Virus record (IMG/VR): IMGVR_UViG_3300029319_000079 | Location: 1-51,835 of that record | Length of the DNA: 51,835 bases | Direction: 5' to 3' (one strand) | DNA from: a virus | In this document: positions 22,040-29,366 of the stretch, one piece after another | How the letters are laid out: each line of letters begins with the position of its first letter | Position numbering within the stretch: position 1 is the stretch's first letter | Position numbers and translations under genes: made by a program | Notes under the pieces: generated by a model | Databases searched by the model: none | What the model was told of the DNA's origin: nothing | What the model saw: only the letters and a program-made list of their open reading frames with translations

Positions 22040-22438
22040 ATGAGTGAAATGGGAAGACCATCAAAGCTAAATGCTGAGCTAATCAAGAATATACAGAATT
22101 GGCTCAGAATGGGCTATTTTGTTGAGGATGCAGCAAGAATGGCTGGTGTAAATAAGGTAACTTTATACCGTTGGCTTGATAAAGGAAGAGAAGATAGAGA
22201 GCAGGAAATAGACAGTTTATACGCTGACTTTTGCAACGCTATGGAGCGTGCTAGAGCAGAAGCAGAGGGTATGTTTATCAACTCAATTCAGACTGCTGCA
22301 AAGCGTGGTCAATGGCAGGCTGCAGCTTGGTGGCTAGAGCGTTCTTTTGATAAATGGTCAAAACCTTCTAAGCTACAGATATCTGGAGATGAGGAAGAAC
22401 CTGTTAATATCAAAATCAAATATTCTGGAGATAAATAG
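22040..22438 (+). CDS. terS: Terminase small subunit-like protein
   Basis: MSEMGRPSKLNAELIKNI, then a helix-turn-helix (FVEDAARMAGVNKVTLYRWL, about residues 27-46), a coiled-coil-like RARAEAEG segment and an oligomer-type C-terminus. This is the layout of small terminase subunits and related DNA-binding phage proteins. I set the start at 22040 from the -10 box; 22049 is possible. It would recognise the packaging site. The large subunit is 5.7 kb downstream, unusually far. Confidence 0.75.
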   Translation: MSEMGRPSKLNAELIKNIQNWLRMGYFVEDAARMAGVNKVTLYRWLDKGREDREQEIDSLYADFCNAMERARAEAEGMFINSIQTAAKRGQWQAAAWWLERSFDKWSKPSKLQISGDEEEPVNIKIKYSGDK

Positions 22439-22754
22439 GCGTAGAGTTGGATTCCCCGCCGCTCCTAATGTTTTCGTTGTAATCTCATCTGTCATCACCT
22501 TTTTATTGATTGGTAAAAATTGGTAATTTTAGAAAAAATACTCTTTTGGTTGTTTTTAGGCTCTGCCTTCTTACTACACCTTTACTTGTTATTCAGTAAG
22601 GGGTTGTTGGAGAGGTTTTAAAGCCGAGCTTTTCCAAAAAATTTCGACGCCTCTGGGCTTTATATGATAAGGGTATATTGATTCCCCCGCCGGCCTTTCC
22701 GGGCACCCCAAAACCGTTAGGCTTTAGGGTACATACCGACAGAAAGGAGGCTAA
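22439..22754. other. Non-coding stretch with GC-rich direct repeats (cos/pac candidate)
   Basis: Two tracts share GATTCCCC(C)GCCG (22450 and 22680) and are the most GC-rich in the region. The second continues into CCGG-CCTTT-CCGG. No supported ORF. The position right after terS suits a packaging site, but this is inference. Confidence 0.4.
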
Positions 22755-22814
22755 ATGTTGTTTGTGATAAACAACTGTTTTAGCTTACTTTTATTCTACC
22801 ACCACTATATGTAG
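22755..22814 (+). CDS. Possible 19-aa leader peptide
   Basis: MLFVINNCFSLLLFYHHYM with an excellent ribosome site (AGAAAGGAGG, 4 nt). It overlaps a TTGTTT/AAACAA hairpin and ends inside the first iteron. It could be a real micro-peptide or an attenuator leader. Confidence 0.35.
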   Translation: MLFVINNCFSLLLFYHHYM

Positions 22815-22960
22815 TAGTACACTATTTATACTACCTATATCTGGTAGTTCGTTATTTATACTACTATATGTTGCGTAGTTCAAGAGATATACTACGGTAG
22901 TTCATTAAATAGACTACGGTAGTTCAAATCGTATACCACCGTAGTTCACCAGTTATACTA
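22796..22960. repeat. Iteron-like array of dyad repeats
   Basis: Units pair ATACTAC with GTAGTTC. Starts lie at 22828, 22858, 22889, 22911, 22933 and 22955 (spacing 30, 31, 22, 22, 22), with a related dyad at 22796. The 22-bp units have half-sites almost touching (ACTACGGTAGT); the longer units have an 8-9 bp insert. The regularity suits a replication origin, partition site or packaging-protein site. Confidence 0.8.
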
Positions 22961-23030
22961 AAACTATAAGCATTAACTATACCTATTAACTAAAAGCATA
23001 TAACTAAAGAAAGAGAGTATGATTTAAAAT

Positions 23031-23204
23031 ATGAAGGATAAATTTTTAGAATGGGAAGATAGAATATTCACAGCTCCATACAAGTGGCTAGTAACAAAAG
23101 GTTATATAGCGGCCAAAAAAATATATTTGAGTATGGAAGATTTGTATGAAAGAACTATCTACGATGAATACAGAGGAAACCCAAACTGGGCAGGAGATGA
23201 TTGA
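23031..23204 (+). CDS. Small hypothetical protein (57 aa)
   Basis: MKDKFLEWEDRIFTAPYKWLV..., aromatic-rich, probably helical. Unknown. Its stop shares a base with the next start (TGATG). It follows the iteron array. Confidence 0.6.
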   Translation: MKDKFLEWEDRIFTAPYKWLVTKGYIAAKKIYLSMEDLYERTIYDEYRGNPNWAGDD

Positions 23205-23284
23205 TGACTGCTGAATTTGTTATTGTTGCAGCATTAGGAACTGGTTTAGTTTTTGGATATATGTTAGCACTTCTTTTCAAATGA
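23204..23284 (+). CDS. Single-span membrane mini-protein (26 aa)
   Basis: Almost the whole peptide is one hydrophobic helix (FVIVAALGTGLVFGYMLALLF). It is coupled to the upstream gene through TGATG with AGGAGAT in that gene's end. Direct repeats of TCAAATGAGGTTA follow its stop. Confidence 0.55.
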   Translation: MTAEFVIVAALGTGLVFGYMLALLFK

Positions 23285-23363
23285 GGTTATCAAATGAGGT
23301 TATCATTTGAGTTGATGACTTTTCATTCAAAGTATGGTAGCTTCCAGTAAAGGAGGTGAAGAA

Positions 23364-23666
23364 ATGGATGAAATTAGAAAAGAAGAAGGATTCTATATTT
23401 ACGACGTAATTATAGAAAAACCAGAAGACGACGAAAAACTTGATAATGCTTACAGATGTAGATTTCCATCAAAAATAACTATTAAGATGCAAACTCCAGT
23501 TGGAATTGTTTGCCAGACAATAGACGAGTATGGAAGAACATTTGAAGACCTTGAGTTGATAAACGGAAGTCACAAACTTACAAAAGAATATGATGAATGT
23601 TGTATTGGTAAAGTAAATAGAATAATTAAAGACGGCAAGAACGAAGAAATTATCCCTATTGGTTAA
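23364..23666 (+). CDS. Hypothetical protein (100 aa)
   Basis: A beta-rich, charged protein of unknown function. The start was set at 23364 because AAAGGAGGTG lies 6 nt upstream; the longer frame from 23334 would include the ribosome site. Confidence 0.65.
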   Translation: MDEIRKEEGFYIYDVIIEKPEDDEKLDNAYRCRFPSKITIKMQTPVGIVCQTIDEYGRTFEDLELINGSHKLTKEYDECCIGKVNRIIKDGKNEEIIPIG

Positions 23667-23668
23667 AA

Positions 23669-23698
23669 TTTGACAAAGCTAGACACATAGTCTATAAT
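23669..23698 (+). promoter_or_regulatory. Promoter
   Basis: TTGACA (23669-23674), 18 bp, TATAAT (23693-23698). Confidence 0.75.
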
Positions 23699-23728
23699 TG
23701 ATTTATCGACAATTGAAGAGGAGAGATT

Positions 23729-24439
23729 ATGGATAATCCATACGATGATTCTAATCTGGTACCTTTAGGGGACACTCTCAACACGATAGATACAGGAAAA
23801 TCAGAACTTGAAAAAGTAATTGAGAAAACAGGGATTGGTTTATCTTGGAACGAATGGGTTGAATGTGTCCAATGGTTATCAGTTAGATTTACAAAAGGTG
23901 ATGATGCACCTTCAGAATGGTCAGAGACATACATCAAAGCTATGTTTGCTGATTTACAATACTACACATATGATGATATTCAGAAAGCACTAATTAAGCT
24001 TCACGGTGAAGGTAGGTCTTACGCACCCAACTCTTCACAGATTATTGGAATGTGTAATAAGCTTGGCTTTGTACAAGTCATTAGCAGTGCTCAAGCAGAT
24101 AGAGCGGCCAAAGGTCAATATGATAATTGCGGTAACGGTGCAAACTGTAACTGGCAAGATTGGGGTTGGCAATATGATGAAATTGGTAATCCAGTTTTTA
24201 TTGAATGGTGTCTTTACAAAGCAAATTTAAATCAAGAGCCTTGTTATAAAGAAAGAGAAAAGTCAGAGTCTTTACTTAATGACTATCAGAGGAATACGAA
24301 ACCTCAACCTATGACAAGAGAAAGATTTATTTGGACTATGGAAAAAATGAAACTTCCTAAAAAGCAACAAGATGAACTATTACAATATAGGAATAAGTTG
24401 CAAACCAATAAAGATATAGGATTAGGTGAAGAAGAATGA
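23729..24439 (+). CDS. Possible replicative helicase loader-type protein (236 aa)
   Basis: Residues about 38-110 (WNEWVECVQWLSVRF, then YDDIQKALIKLHGEGRSYAPNSSQIIGMC) resemble the helical domain of helicase-loader proteins such as the loader/inhibitor of G40P, which ends in a P-x-x-x-x-I motif. The middle holds several Cys/Trp and the end is helical and basic. It overlaps the next gene by ATGA. The replication role is inferred; it is near the iteron array. Confidence 0.5.
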   Translation: MDNPYDDSNLVPLGDTLNTIDTGKSELEKVIEKTGIGLSWNEWVECVQWLSVRFTKGDDAPSEWSETYIKAMFADLQYYTYDDIQKALIKLHGEGRSYAPNSSQIIGMCNKLGFVQVISSAQADRAAKGQYDNCGNGANCNWQDWGWQYDEIGNPVFIEWCLYKANLNQEPCYKEREKSESLLNDYQRNTKPQPMTRERFIWTMEKMKLPKKQQDELLQYRNKLQTNKDIGLGEEE

Positions 24440-25122
24440 GATGGTCTTTGATAAATGACGTTGCCGGTAAAAAGTATGACAGTACTTTTGAAGCAATGCA
24501 ATTTTTTGCGAATCTTAAATCAAGAGATTATTCAGTTAAATTTTTACATATTCTTGTTGATAATGTTTACTTACTACAAGAAGACAGTCAGATGCTTTTG
24601 GTACAACCAAAACTTGACTATGTACAAATTTGTCCAGCTGCGTTCAGTGATTATTTACAAGTATGTCAAGGCAAAGCAATTTTGGAATTAGAAAAAACTA
24701 TTCCGAAACATATTAAAAACGATTTGTCTAATAAAGAGATATCTTCAATAATTCAAGATTTGTACCAACAGCCAAATTTTGACTTTTGGTCTTTGAGCGA
24801 ACCAAAAAGAGAAGCATTAATCAAAAGCACAATATGGTGTTATGACGATGAGTTGTTAGCAATACAAACAGCTATAAAAGCTGTGCTGATGGAACTAGTG
24901 GCTTACCATTTTCATATTCAAAAAGAAACTGGTGTTATAACAGTTTCTTCTATTGCAACTTTCTTAGAAGAAATGATTGAGGCACAAAAAGAATCATCTA
25001 TGCCTACAAGAATGGATGAAGCACCAGAAATGACTGAAGAAACTTTAGACCTTATATCTACTTCCTTGTGGCAGGGAGAAGACAAATATGTTGGTTTAGT
25101 TATTGACTATATTTTAAAATAA
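24436..25122 (+). CDS. Hypothetical protein (228 aa)
   Basis: A mainly helical, acidic protein of unknown function (SLSEPKREALIKSTIWCYDDE in the middle). It is coupled to the helicase-loader-like gene and may act with it. Its 3' end contains the promoter at 25103-25130. Confidence 0.65.
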   Translation: MRWSLINDVAGKKYDSTFEAMQFFANLKSRDYSVKFLHILVDNVYLLQEDSQMLLVQPKLDYVQICPAAFSDYLQVCQGKAILELEKTIPKHIKNDLSNKEISSIIQDLYQQPNFDFWSLSEPKREALIKSTIWCYDDELLAIQTAIKAVLMELVAYHFHIQKETGVITVSSIATFLEEMIEAQKESSMPTRMDEAPEMTEETLDLISTSLWQGEDKYVGLVIDYILK

Positions 25123-25130
25123 GGTATAAT
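25103..25130 (+). promoter_or_regulatory. Promoter of a structured leader/sRNA
   Basis: TTGACT (25103-25108), 16 bp, TATAAT (25125-25130) across the stop of the upstream gene. Confidence 0.65.
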
Positions 25131-25134
25131 ACTA

Positions 25135-25214
25135 GGTAGTAGGTAATTATGGATTACTCGGTTGTCATTTCAACCCTGTATCGCTAACCGATGGGAGCGA
25201 AACCCACTACTACC
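25135..25214 (+). ncRNA. Structured RNA element, member 1 of a pair
   Basis: GGTAGTAG (25135-25142) pairs with CTACTACC (25207-25214), enclosing TCGGTTGT (25158-25165) and CGCTAACCGAT (25182-25192), which can pair CGGTT/AACCG. The same two conserved words, separated by another hairpin, occur at 26170-26207. It ends just before the ribosome site of gene 25236-25454. Confidence 0.6.
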
Positions 25215-25235
25215 ACTTAAGACAGAAGGAGAGAT

Positions 25236-25454
25236 ATGAAATTAAATAAATGGAACATACAGTTCTTAGGTCAGAGGCAATACATTGCTCCAGATTTGGA
25301 TACAGCAAGAAAAATGGCCACTGAAGATATTAAATTTGCTCCACCACAAATGGGGCTATCTATTAACGGTTATATGGATTTAGGTCCAGTTGGCGAAGTA
25401 GATTTAGACTTAGCTAATGATGAACAGCAACTTAAAGAACTTGAGGAAGAATAA
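25236..25454 (+). CDS. Acidic hypothetical protein (72 aa)
   Basis: MKLNKWNIQFLGQRQYIAPDLDTARKMA..., a strand-strand-helix start like small phage proteins, with an acidic tail. Unknown. AGAAGGAGA lies upstream. It is coupled to the next gene by TAATG. Confidence 0.65.
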   Translation: MKLNKWNIQFLGQRQYIAPDLDTARKMATEDIKFAPPQMGLSINGYMDLGPVGEVDLDLANDEQQLKELEEE

Positions 25455-25720
25455 TGGCTGACCCAAGAGTAATAAAAGTAACTTTTGCTATTACTGGTGA
25501 AATAGAAATACACGACCACGGTGATGACTATGTTACTTTTCGTAACCAAGATGAGATGAAACGTTATGACAAGAAACACGCTAAGCGTATTATTGAAAGA
25601 AATATCAAGAACAAAGGTTTAGAAGCTTATGAGTACAGAATTCAGACAAAGTCTAGAGATATGACTGAAGAAGACTTTCCTCAAATTAAAGAACCTGTTT
25701 CTAACGAACCACCTTTTTAG
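25454..25720 (+). CDS. Hypothetical protein (88 aa)
   Basis: Strands (VIKVTFAITGEIEI) are followed by a basic helix (MKRYDKKHAKRIIERN). Unknown family. Translation is coupled to the upstream gene. Confidence 0.65.
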   Translation: MADPRVIKVTFAITGEIEIHDHGDDYVTFRNQDEMKRYDKKHAKRIIERNIKNKGLEAYEYRIQTKSRDMTEEDFPQIKEPVSNEPPF

Positions 25721-25727
25721 TGTTATA

Positions 25728-25799
25728 ATGTCAAATGTATGTGAACAGCACGAATTACAATATGTTCTCAGCTGTATCTATTGTGAAAAGGAAGAATAA
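25728..25799 (+). CDS. Zinc-binding mini-protein (23 aa)
   Basis: MSNVCEQHELQYVLSCIYCEKEE carries CxxH and CxxC. The stop overlaps the next ATG as TAATG, and AAAGGAAG within it is the next gene's ribosome site. It may be a true micro-protein or mainly a coupling frame. Confidence 0.4.
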   Translation: MSNVCEQHELQYVLSCIYCEKEE

Positions 25800-26080
25800 T
25801 GGAATATAAAGTATTAGGTGGTAATTGGGATAAAAGCGACCAACCAACTAAAGAAGAATTAATTCTTATGAAAATATACGAATTAGAAAGTTTGCATTTT
25901 ATAAATAAAATAGGTGAGCCTTCAAAATTAAAACATCCAAATGAACACGCTCAATGGAAAATGCAACACGATACAATTGAAGAGACATTAAGAGTTTTTC
26001 AAATAAATTTAGACAATATGGATATTGTCTTAGATGAAATCATAGAGACCTACGTTACTTTTGAATCCGAAGAAGGATAA
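25799..26080 (+). CDS. Hypothetical protein (93 aa)
   Basis: Acidic, helical (ELILMKIYELESLHFINKIGE). Unknown family. It is the last gene of the 25103 unit; structured RNA follows its stop. Confidence 0.65.
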   Translation: MEYKVLGGNWDKSDQPTKEELILMKIYELESLHFINKIGEPSKLKHPNEHAQWKMQHDTIEETLRVFQINLDNMDIVLDEIIETYVTFESEEG

Positions 26081-26084
26081 TCTT

Positions 26085-26240
26085 TAGGCCGTGTTGCGGG
26101 ACAGGGCCTATACTCACTGACAGGCAACTGTCAATGGGGACGATATGAGAGGGTATAATACATAGTATGTCGGTTGTGATTGAGGCAACTCATTCACGCT
26201 CACCGATACCCTCCCATCGTCGACTCTCTTCGGAGAGTCG
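26085..26240 (+). ncRNA. Structured RNA region, member 2 of a pair
   Basis: Four successive hairpins: TAGGCC/GGCCTA (26085-26110) and TGACAG-GCAA-CTGTCA (26118-26133). A long stem follows, GACGAT plus GAGGGTAT with ATACCCTC plus ATCGTC (26139-26156 with 26206-26221), enclosing TCGGTTGT...CGCTCACCGAT. The last is CGACTCTC-TTCG-GAGAGTCG (26221-26240). TATAAT at 26154-26159 could also be a -10. Confidence 0.6.
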
Positions 26241-26265
26241 TATCCAAAATAATTCTTAATTAAAT

Positions 26266-26294
26266 TTGACAAATAAATCATTATATGGGATAAT
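26266..26294 (+). promoter_or_regulatory. Promoter
   Basis: TTGACA (26266-26271), 17 bp, GATAAT (26289-26294), leader AACAAACAGAAAGG. Confidence 0.8.
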
Positions 26295-26319
26295 AATATT
26301 AACAAACAGAAAGGCATTT

Positions 26320-26574
26320 ATGTATAAAGAAGAAATGATGATTTTTGAATTCGATATAGTAAAGAATTCAAGAAATGATATTGCACCTTACTATCACACT
26401 CAAGAAGTTGTTGGTAGAGACAGTGTAGAGCTAAACGTATTTGGATATAACAATCCTTATGAAGTTTATTGGAAATGGGCAGCTAAAGCTCAAAGAGAAT
26501 ATACAAAAGCAAATGCAACAGACGCTAGAGATAGTTTTATATTTAGAGAGTGGTCTGTTGGTGAAGAAGAATAA
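26320..26574 (+). CDS. Hypothetical protein (84 aa)
   Basis: The start is set by GAAAGG 6 nt before the ATG; the frame opening at 26266 begins within the promoter. It has a strand-rich N-terminus and the helix PYEVYWKWAAKAQREY. Unknown family. Confidence 0.65.
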   Translation: MYKEEMMIFEFDIVKNSRNDIAPYYHTQEVVGRDSVELNVFGYNNPYEVYWKWAAKAQREYTKANATDARDSFIFREWSVGEEE

Positions 26575-26586
26575 TTATAAATAAAC

Positions 26587-26614
26587 TTGACAAATAATTC
26601 AAGTATGGTATAAT
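26587..26614 (+). promoter_or_regulatory. Promoter
   Basis: TTGACA (26587-26592), 16 bp, TATAAT (26609-26614). The leader contains AAACAC/GTGTTT before the ribosome site. Confidence 0.8.
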
Positions 26615-26671
26615 TATATTATAAAGATAAACACAAAAGGTGTTTGTCGTAATTACAGAAGGAGTTTTCAA

Positions 26672-27085
26672 ATGAGACGAAAACCAAAAGTATATAAAAA
26701 TCAATACAAAGTAAAAGTAATAGAGCATAAGATTGTGACAGTTGAAGCTGATTCAGAGCAAGATGTAATAGATTACTTTACACCAAGCAATGGTCTTTAC
26801 CCAAGAATTAGAACTAGAGTTCGAAACTCTACGGGAGATATCATTGGTGACAAGCTTATCAAGAAATCTGCAAAAGTGATTTCAGAAGAGCTAACCCAAG
26901 GTGAAGCTGACAAAAGAGCTAAAGCTAAAGAGACTAGACTTAGAGGTCAAATAGTTTGTGAAGTTTGTGACCAGCCTAGAACAGCCCATCAATATTATGG
27001 TGAGTATTGGAGTCGTCCTTGTCCAGATTGGGATGGCGACTACAGACCTAAATATACTCTAGATGAGTGGTTAGCTAAAAAATAA
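26672..27085 (+). CDS. Basic hypothetical protein with CxxC (137 aa)
   Basis: The N-terminal part is basic with a strand-rich YKVKVIEHKIVTVEADSEQDVIDYF. CEVCDQP and a later Cys, near residues 105-128, could bind zinc. Unknown family. AGAAGGAG precedes the ATG. Confidence 0.65.
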   Translation: MRRKPKVYKNQYKVKVIEHKIVTVEADSEQDVIDYFTPSNGLYPRIRTRVRNSTGDIIGDKLIKKSAKVISEELTQGEADKRAKAKETRLRGQIVCEVCDQPRTAHQYYGEYWSRPCPDWDGDYRPKYTLDEWLAKK

Positions 27086-27087
27086 AC

Positions 27088-27116
27088 TTGACAATTTCTG
27101 GATAGTATGATATAGT
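27088..27116 (+). promoter_or_regulatory. Promoter upstream of an attenuator
   Basis: TTGACA (27088-27093), 17 bp, TATAGT (27111-27116). Confidence 0.75.
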
Positions 27117-27139
27117 TATATTATCCACGAAAAAGGGAG

Positions 27140-27180
27140 AACTAGCCAAAAGCAGCCCCATTTGCTGAGGCTAGTTTTTT
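27140..27180 (+). terminator. Intrinsic terminator between promoter and gene (attenuator)
   Basis: AACTAGCC (27140-27147) pairs with GGCTAGTT (27169-27176), with inner AGCA/TGCT, then a T6 run ending at 27180. It lies only about 20 nt after the predicted +1, so most transcripts would be about 60-nt RNAs. Confidence 0.75.
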
Positions 27181-27192
27181 CTAAGGAGATTT

Positions 27193-27348
27193 ATGTTTTA
27201 CTTAAAAAAACAACAATGGTTAGACGAGGATACTCTGAAACTCATTAAGAGAAGAGAAAGAATAATGAATGAGTTAGAGGATATAGAGATGAAATTGAAT
27301 ATTATAAAGGAGGCACCTTGTCAGCCAAATATACAGACAAACAATTAA
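27193..27348 (+). CDS. Basic helical mini-protein (51 aa)
   Basis: MFYLKKQQWLDEDTLKLIKRRERIMNELED, a charged helix probably forming a short coiled coil. TAAGGAGA precedes the ATG. It overlaps the next gene by 31 nt. Confidence 0.6.
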   Translation: MFYLKKQQWLDEDTLKLIKRRERIMNELEDIEMKLNIIKEAPCQPNIQTNN

Positions 27349-27998
27349 AGCTATATAGCCAATGTGCTATTACTAAATGCAGTAGACCTATGCAACCTAA
27401 CAATGAGGGCGGTTTAGACCTCACAGCTAGCGGCGGCTACGGCGACTTCACTGATTCATTTGGTGAAGATATTAATACATTTAGATTGTGTCACAAGCAC
27501 TCTCATCAATTTGCTAACTGGTTAAATAACCCAGAAGTACTTTCAATGTACTGGGGCCATAGCCACGCAGGTTATGAGCCGGGCTTTTGGTTCGGTCATC
27601 CAAGCTGGGAACAGCGTACTTGGTTATCTTACCTAGTTATATTTTTTCATAGTTGGTATAAGCAAGGCTGGAAAACAGCTAAATATTATCTAAGGGAACA
27701 ATTGCGTTCTCACAAAAACTGGTCAAGGGTCGATATTAACGACCACAGTACTAAAGTCCAATGGGGCAAGTACATTAGCCAATTTTTCTTTTTAGATAAT
27801 CATAGTAAAGGTTTCTTTGTTGGACTTTATCGTAAATTTCAAAGTAAACTTTATAATTTTGCTAAAAACTATTATCGCAAGCAAACTTCGTTATACAGCG
27901 AAATTTGGTCTAAAGCTCTTAATGATGGCTTTTCTGAATCAGAAAAAGCATATCTAAGAGACCTAGGTCTTGCAATAGCTGCTTCTGAAGAGGAGTAG
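27318..27998 (+). CDS. Hypothetical protein with N-terminal zinc/HNH-like motif (226 aa), TTG start
   Basis: The N-terminal 75 residues contain C-x4-C spacing (CAITKCSRP) and LCHKHSHQFANWL, which together could bind zinc, somewhat like HNH or treble-clef units. The rest is aromatic and basic. TTG follows AAAGGAGG at good spacing. Nuclease function is not shown. Confidence 0.6.
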   Translation: MSAKYTDKQLKLYSQCAITKCSRPMQPNNEGGLDLTASGGYGDFTDSFGEDINTFRLCHKHSHQFANWLNNPEVLSMYWGHSHAGYEPGFWFGHPSWEQRTWLSYLVIFFHSWYKQGWKTAKYYLREQLRSHKNWSRVDINDHSTKVQWGKYISQFFFLDNHSKGFFVGLYRKFQSKLYNFAKNYYRKQTSLYSEIWSKALNDGFSESEKAYLRDLGLAIAASEEE

Positions 27999-28006
27999 AA
28001 AGCAAG

Positions 28007-28040
28007 AAAGACCTTTGGGCTTGTTTGTTCAAAGGTCTTT
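28007..28040 (+). terminator. Strong hairpin before the structural genes
   Basis: A perfect 11-bp stem AAAGACCTTTG/CAAAGGTCTTT with a 12-nt loop. The T-tract is short. It separates the accessory and structural units. Confidence 0.6.
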
Positions 28041-28106
28041 CATAGCCACATAAAAAAAGAGAGATTCTTTTATATATGCAATATATTATAGTGCTATTCT
28101 ATTGGT

Positions 28107-29366
28107 ATGCCAAGAGACATTCTTGAAGACGTCGCTGAAGTACAAGAAAAAGTATTTGTAATTGACTTTCCAGATTTACACGAAGCACAACAAGTAGTAA
28201 GAGATGACCCGTCACGATGGAAAATATTATGTGCTGGACGTAGGTTTGGTAAATCTAGACTTGGTGTACAGCTATGCATTGAACAAGCTTTAGAAGGTGG
28301 TAGAGTTTGGTGGGTTGCACCTACTTTCTCTATTGCAAGAGTTGGTTGGCGTGATGTTGTTGCCGCTGCATCGGTTTTTCCTAAAGAATCTGGTGTTGAT
28401 GTAAAAGTCGGCGATATGACTGTTACATTTCCGGGTGGTGGTTCAATATCAGTAAAATCTGCAGATAACCCTCAAAGACTTCGTGGTGAAGGTCTAAATT
28501 TTCTTGTTATGGATGAGGCAGCTTTTGTTAGAGAAGAAACGTGGACAGAAGTCCTTAGGCCTACACTTACAGAAAATAAAGGTTCTGCATTATTTATTTC
28601 TACACCAATTGGTATGGACAACTGGTTTTATAGATTATGGGAAAAAGCAGAAGTAACAGAAGAGTGGGCAAGGTTTCAATATCCAACAATAGCAAATCCT
28701 ATTATTGACCCACAAGAAGTTGAATCAGCTAGAGAGGAACTAGGAGAACTAGTTTTTGCTCAAGAGTATCTTGCAGAGTTTATATCTGAAGGTGCTCAAA
28801 TGTTTAGAAGCCATTGGTTTAATTATTACAAACTAGGTGTAGGAAGTATTTGGGTTGATGGAGAGAAACTTGACATAAACAAAGATTTAGTAAAGTTTGC
28901 AACAGTTGACCTAGCAGCATCTACTAAAGAATCTGCAGACTACACAGTTATATCGGTTTTTGGCCATCACTTAGAATCAGACAGAATGTTTATGTTAGAT
29001 ATGCACAGACAAAGATTAGAAGCACCAGATATTGTTCCTGCTATAAAAAGAATGATTGGTATTCATAATTTAGAATGGGTTGGTATTGAAAAAACAGGTT
29101 ATCAATTAGCTATAGTACAATTTGCAAGAAGAGAAGGTTTGAGAATTAAAGAATTAAGAGCTGATAAAGACAAGCGTTCACGAGCACTTCCTTTGTCTGC
29201 TAAGATGGAAAGAGGACTTGTGTACTTTCCTAAAGACCAAGAATGGGTCAGTGAAGTCGAAAGAGAACTTTTGACTTTTCCGGTTGGTGTTCACGATGAT
29301 ATCGTAGACACCTTGGCGTATGCTTGTCTGGAAAGTGCAACTAAGAGAAAATGGGAAGCTTATTAA
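28107..29366 (+). CDS. terL: Terminase large subunit
   Basis: Packaging ATPase/nuclease. The Walker A motif is GRRFGKS (residues 44-50), Walker B is FLVMDEAAF, and SALFISTPIG is coupling motif III. The nuclease half has TVDLAASTKESADYT and the final acidic HDDIVDTLAYA. The full length (419 aa) suits the family. The extended -10 TGCTATTCT ends 6 nt before the ATG, so the mRNA is probably leaderless. The 3' end abuts the portal gene without a gap. Confidence 0.95.
   Translation: MPRDILEDVAEVQEKVFVIDFPDLHEAQQVVRDDPSRWKILCAGRRFGKSRLGVQLCIEQALEGGRVWWVAPTFSIARVGWRDVVAAASVFPKESGVDVKVGDMTVTFPGGGSISVKSADNPQRLRGEGLNFLVMDEAAFVREETWTEVLRPTLTENKGSALFISTPIGMDNWFYRLWEKAEVTEEWARFQYPTIANPIIDPQEVESAREELGELVFAQEYLAEFISEGAQMFRSHWFNYYKLGVGSIWVDGEKLDINKDLVKFATVDLAASTKESADYTVISVFGHHLESDRMFMLDMHRQRLEAPDIVPAIKRMIGIHNLEWVGIEKTGYQLAIVQFARREGLRIKELRADKDKRSRALPLSAKMERGLVYFPKDQEWVSEVERELLTFPVGVHDDIVDTLAYACLESATKRKWEAY

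Noticed and set aside
22796-22960. CRISPR array
   Set aside because: Repeats are short dyads with spacers of 5-15 bp that are part of the repeat period. There are no uniform spacers and no cas genes.
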